Below are positions 57,801-64,000 of a stretch of 64,000 bases of DNA, piece by piece (positions within the stretch are counted from its first letter, which is position 1; each line of letters begins with the position of its first letter). The notes beneath the pieces were generated by a model. The model worked only from the letters and a program-made list of their open reading frames with translations, searched no databases and was not told the origin of the DNA. The stretch is from assembly GCA_932521035.1 (NCBI GenBank), contig OW051496.1:6944001-7008000 (forward strand). Reading direction: 5' to 3'. The stretch is from Oscheius dolichura (taxonomy: Eukaryota > Nematoda > Chromadorea > Rhabditida > Rhabditidae). A program made the translations under genes and the position numbers.

Positions 57801-58998
57801 TTTTCGGTGTAAGAGTACGATCACCTACAAATACGGCGATAAGCTTTCGCGATATGGCAGGAAGAAAAAACAAGGGGACAGGGGAGGATAGACCCAGAAA
57901 TGGAGAGGAGAGAGACTGTTCCAAATACCCTACGGAGAAGAATCAAAGGATCTTCAACACTTGACCGCAGTCCCACTTTTCCCCCCTTGTCCCCTACGAT
58001 CGAAACGGCTTCTGAAAAGGGTAATTCACTTTCCGCGTCTATTGTAAAAGTTTTCCGCGTCATCTCTTTTCAACAATAACCTGCAAGACGAGCTGAGAGA
58101 CTCTTTCCACTGTTTCTGAGAGTGGAAAGTGGGAAAAGTGTGGAAAACAACCCGGGCAATGTGGGAAAGGGAAGGGAATTCTGTAAGAGAGACAGACAAC
58201 AAGAGACGAGGGCTTCCTCCCCTCCCCCAGTTGCCCTAAATGGGAAAGGACACTGAGCAGATAATAACAGAGACGGCAGAAAGACTACCTCGATGGTGGC
58301 GGAGATGGAGCGCGCAGCTGGTCGTCGCATGTAGCAGCAGCGGTGGGTGTATGCTGTGTGAGACTCGATAACACTGAATCGGCAACGAGAGCACTGGATT
58401 GTAGGGCGCCCTCGAAGGGAGGGGAGGGCAGATCACAACGACTCATTTGGCTCCTTGATTAGCTCTATAGACGTAGGCAAGGGCAGGGGCATCCAAGGAG
58501 TAGAGGGGAAGAGGATCGGTGGAGGGGGCGGAAGACAGCCAAGAAGTCGAGGAAATGCAGAGGAGAACAGGGGGAAACTAACCATCCTGTGCAGCTGGCT
58601 GTCTCCTACCAGCGGGGACCTTACAATTAAATATGTGCAAGCGGGATGGGGCAATGAACGGGAAAAGGAGAATTCGATCCAGATGATAAATCTCTCAATT
58701 TCAAAGGCTGTCTGGGACAGATTGCCGCTGAGCTTGATTAGAAGCCGGAAAATTCTGAACTGCTCTCCTCCTCTCGACTTTTTGACAATTCTGACCCCCT
58801 TCCTGGATAAGATATGCAAATATTCCTATTAGAAGCGTGCTAAGCTCTCGTTTCCATGGTAAAATTTGGAATGAATGAGAGGAGATTAGACAGGGGAGAC
58901 GGGGCAGACGGGCAGACATCTTCCAGATTAGCCGGGAGGATTGTTTGGTGCTGTTGGAATATCAGAGAGGCAAGGGGACAGATCATAATTTATTGTGG
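54856..58998. other. Gene-free stretch, probably including 5' exon(s) of the KCNQ gene
   Basis: About 4.1 kb. An open frame continues from the KCNQ exon to about 55035 without ATG. No other exon could be linked in phase. It includes a GC-rich hairpin at 56949-56982. Confidence 0.45.
56949..56982. repeat. GC-rich perfect hairpin
   Basis: CCGGGCCGAG (56949-56958) and CTCGGCCCGG (56973-56982) are exact reverse complements separated by 14 nt. The surrounding DNA is A/G-rich and not GC-rich, so the element stands out. It could be a fragment of a dispersed repeat. Confidence 0.6.
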
Positions 58999-59037
58999 TC
59001 ACAGCTCGGTCCCCTCGTCCACTTGGATCTCTGGCCG

Positions 59038-59068
<31 letters not shown>

Positions 59069-60742
59069 CTCTCGAAAGAGAATTCCTGTTCCATCTTGCC
59101 TCCCGGACTTTTCGACGGTGTCCAAGGCGGCTCGGACATACTCATCCGGACGACTTCTGTCGACTGCCGAAGGCTGGCCAGTTCCGTCGAGGAGGAACGA
59201 TGGTTCCGCGGCCTTCGGACCGATACAAAACTGGAAGGCAGTGAAGATACCCGGGGAGGATACCTGCTGTCGGAGTGGAGTTGCTCTCCTTGGTAGCTGA
59301 AGATTGGACGATTGCCTACTGGGATATTGACCAAGAATTTCTTGATGGTTAGGCGGTAGGGAGCGTAGATGAGGGCAGTGATCAGAGGATTCACAATCTG
59401 TAAGATGATTGCTCTCGGGGAGGAGAGGTGCCTTACCGGGTTGACAGTCAGCAGGTAGATGAGGATCCAGGCCACCCAGTTGACCATTTGCTTCCCCTCG
59501 CAGCTCAACTCCGACCAGGTGAAGAGGTGGATCCTGGCGATGTTCATAATCCGATACGGGAGGAGGGAACACGAGGTCCAGGCCGTCGTCGCGAAGATGA
59601 ACACCAGCGACTTCACCTAGAATGCCCCCTTATCATGTGGACTGGAGATGATTACCACCTTTGTTTTGAAGGCATTGCTATGTTGGCCACTGGAGTTTGG
59701 AGGATTCCTCTTCTGTCGGGTCAGCTGGAAGAGGTAGATGGAGACGATGAGGGACGAGGTGACGGGGAGGACACAGAAGAGGATGAGGAATATCTCGTAG
59801 TAGAACTTCTTGTCCCGGGCCATTTGGAGGGAGCAGTCGAACTCATAGATGTAAACGATGTTGAAGAGCCAACAGTAGGAGACGAACCTGGAAAGGCCAT
59901 CCTCTTTCCCTGTCTGCTCCTGGCGGCTCGTCCCCTGCCGGCCGACTGACTCACCCAACGGAGAGGGCCCAAATAAGTAAACAGAAAAAAATGGCCCTCT
60001 GCTTGGACATGGATCTATCGTAATTGAGTGGCCATCGGAAGTAAATGAGCTTATCCACGTTAAGCATTGTCAAGGAGAGACCAGAAACCGCGAGGCCGAT
60101 CCAATTGAAGTAATGAACGACGGCGCAGAGGTGGATCTGCTGGAGGAAGTCGTGTTTCCGGATCAGGAGCTCGTTCGGGTGACAGAAGACTGGAAGGCCT
60201 CTTATCCGGGGAGGAGGACGGCCGCCTACCTGTGAGGATGAGGTCGCCCACGGTCATGTTCAATATGAACAGGTGCATGGTGTCGCCACTCCGTTTGAAG
60301 AGCTTGATGGCGCAGAAGATGACCATCACGTTGAAGACGGTCGCGGCCATACTCGCCGCCAGCAGGAGATCATCTGTCTGGAACATATCCTTTAGCTGGA
60401 AGCGAGGGTATCTCCAGTAGTAGGCCCCTGCGACCAAAATCCATACAACCCCGCCAGATTACGGTAACATCCGTCGCGGGAACACGAGGGAACAGGTTCC
60501 TCTGTTGCTGTCTGTGTAAATTTTCTCACGCGCCGTTTTTACTCGACCAATTAGTGTTGATTATTTTGTCCTCCTGACCCCTCTCCGGGTCTCCGGAAGG
60601 GGAATGGACTTACCGTATACATAAAGACCATAAAAGCCTGATCGGTGAAGCAGTCGCCGGCTGTGGCCTGCTGCTCCGTGACCGGGGCGGCGGAGGACGT
60701 CGAGGCCGTGGAGGTGTCCAGGGAGAGGTTGTCGGACGCCAT
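58999..60742 (-). CDS. Class A (rhodopsin-like) G protein-coupled receptor, orphan
   Basis: Seven-pass receptor. Exons: 60742-60614, 60427-60230, 60189-59955, 59887-59656, 59616-59437 and 59397-58999. A phase mismatch between the first two implies one more small exon in the 60613-60428 gap; a stretch around 60510-60463 (TATEEPVPSCSRDGCY) would fit. N-terminus without signal peptide (MASDNLSLDTSTASTS). TM1 LAASMAATVFNVMVIFCAI; TM2 HLFILNMTVGDLILT with the conserved Asp; TM3 ends NVDKLIYFRWPLNYD, so DKL stands in the DRY position; TM7 TVNPIVNPLITALIYAPY with the NPxxxY-type motif. The ~100-residue C-tail is Ser-rich and ends in ten Gln (CAA repeat) before RPEIQVDEGTEL. Ligand cannot be told; the TM3 end resembles peptide or amine orphan receptors of invertebrates. 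Confidence 0.85.
59037..59068. repeat. (GTT)10 trinucleotide repeat coding poly-Gln
   Basis: Ten pure GTT units on the plus strand, read as ten CAA codons near the C-terminus of the receptor gene on the minus strand. Confidence 0.9.

Positions 60743-64000
<3,258 letters not shown>

Overview
The window is nuclear DNA from an animal, almost certainly a nematode. The clearest marker is a cuticle collagen (1273-2210) with the nematode N-terminal membrane/hydrophobic domain, a basic cleavage site, interrupted Gly-X-Y blocks and a Cys-Pro-Cys-Pro tail. There are no rRNA, tRNA, CRISPR or bacterial features. Genes are built from many short exons separated by very small introns. Most of the introns placed here by reading-frame continuity are 38-45 nt; a minority run from about 200 nt to 1.5 kb. 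I could not settle the nematode lineage. Exon boundaries were read by hand from GT/AG sites, frame closure and family alignment from memory, so 5' ends are the weakest part.

Layout, left to right. 0.6-2.9 kb: a small single-pass membrane protein, the collagen, and a BTB/T1-domain gene whose frame does not close, followed at 3.47 kb by a decayed copy of the collagen 3' exon. 3.6-8.5 kb: no gene seen. 8.5-11.4 kb: a complete 13-exon TBL1 (LisH plus WD40 corepressor subunit). 12.4-19.0 kb: two paralogous four-pass membrane proteins on opposite strands, enclosing an unknown two-pass protein, a PP1-type phosphatase pseudogene and a secreted saposin-like protein with a Ser/Thr stalk. 19.0-23.6 kb: no gene, one 26-bp minisatellite. 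23.6-27.8 kb: a Ttd14-type P-loop plus CYTH protein with a phase-compatible N-terminal membrane exon. 28.8-31.0 kb: the ESCRT-I subunit MVB12, with an unrelated TATA-bearing single-exon gene nested in its last intron on the other strand. 31-36.4 kb: no gene.

36.5-44.2 kb: a degenerate Ras-like protein that keeps a CaaX tail, a divergent pair of unknown genes, a RING protein whose late introns are copies of each other, and two membrane proteins. 45.2-47.5 kb: another four-pass protein. 47.8-49.3 kb: cathepsin B, with an inverted copy of its 3' end at 49.8 kb. 50.1-54.9 kb: a KCNQ (KQT) potassium channel. 59.0-60.7 kb: a class A GPCR. 60.7-63.7 kb: an AT-rich block with an imperfect inverted repeat. 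The right edge holds the first exons of adenylate kinase 2.

The genes are functionally unrelated (transcription, endosomal sorting, excitability, proteolysis, cuticle, energy metabolism), mixed in orientation, and show no operon. The most unusual points are the repeated introns in the RING gene, the intron-nested gene, the pseudo-GTPase, and several partial duplicates (collagen, PP1, cathepsin B) at different stages of decay.
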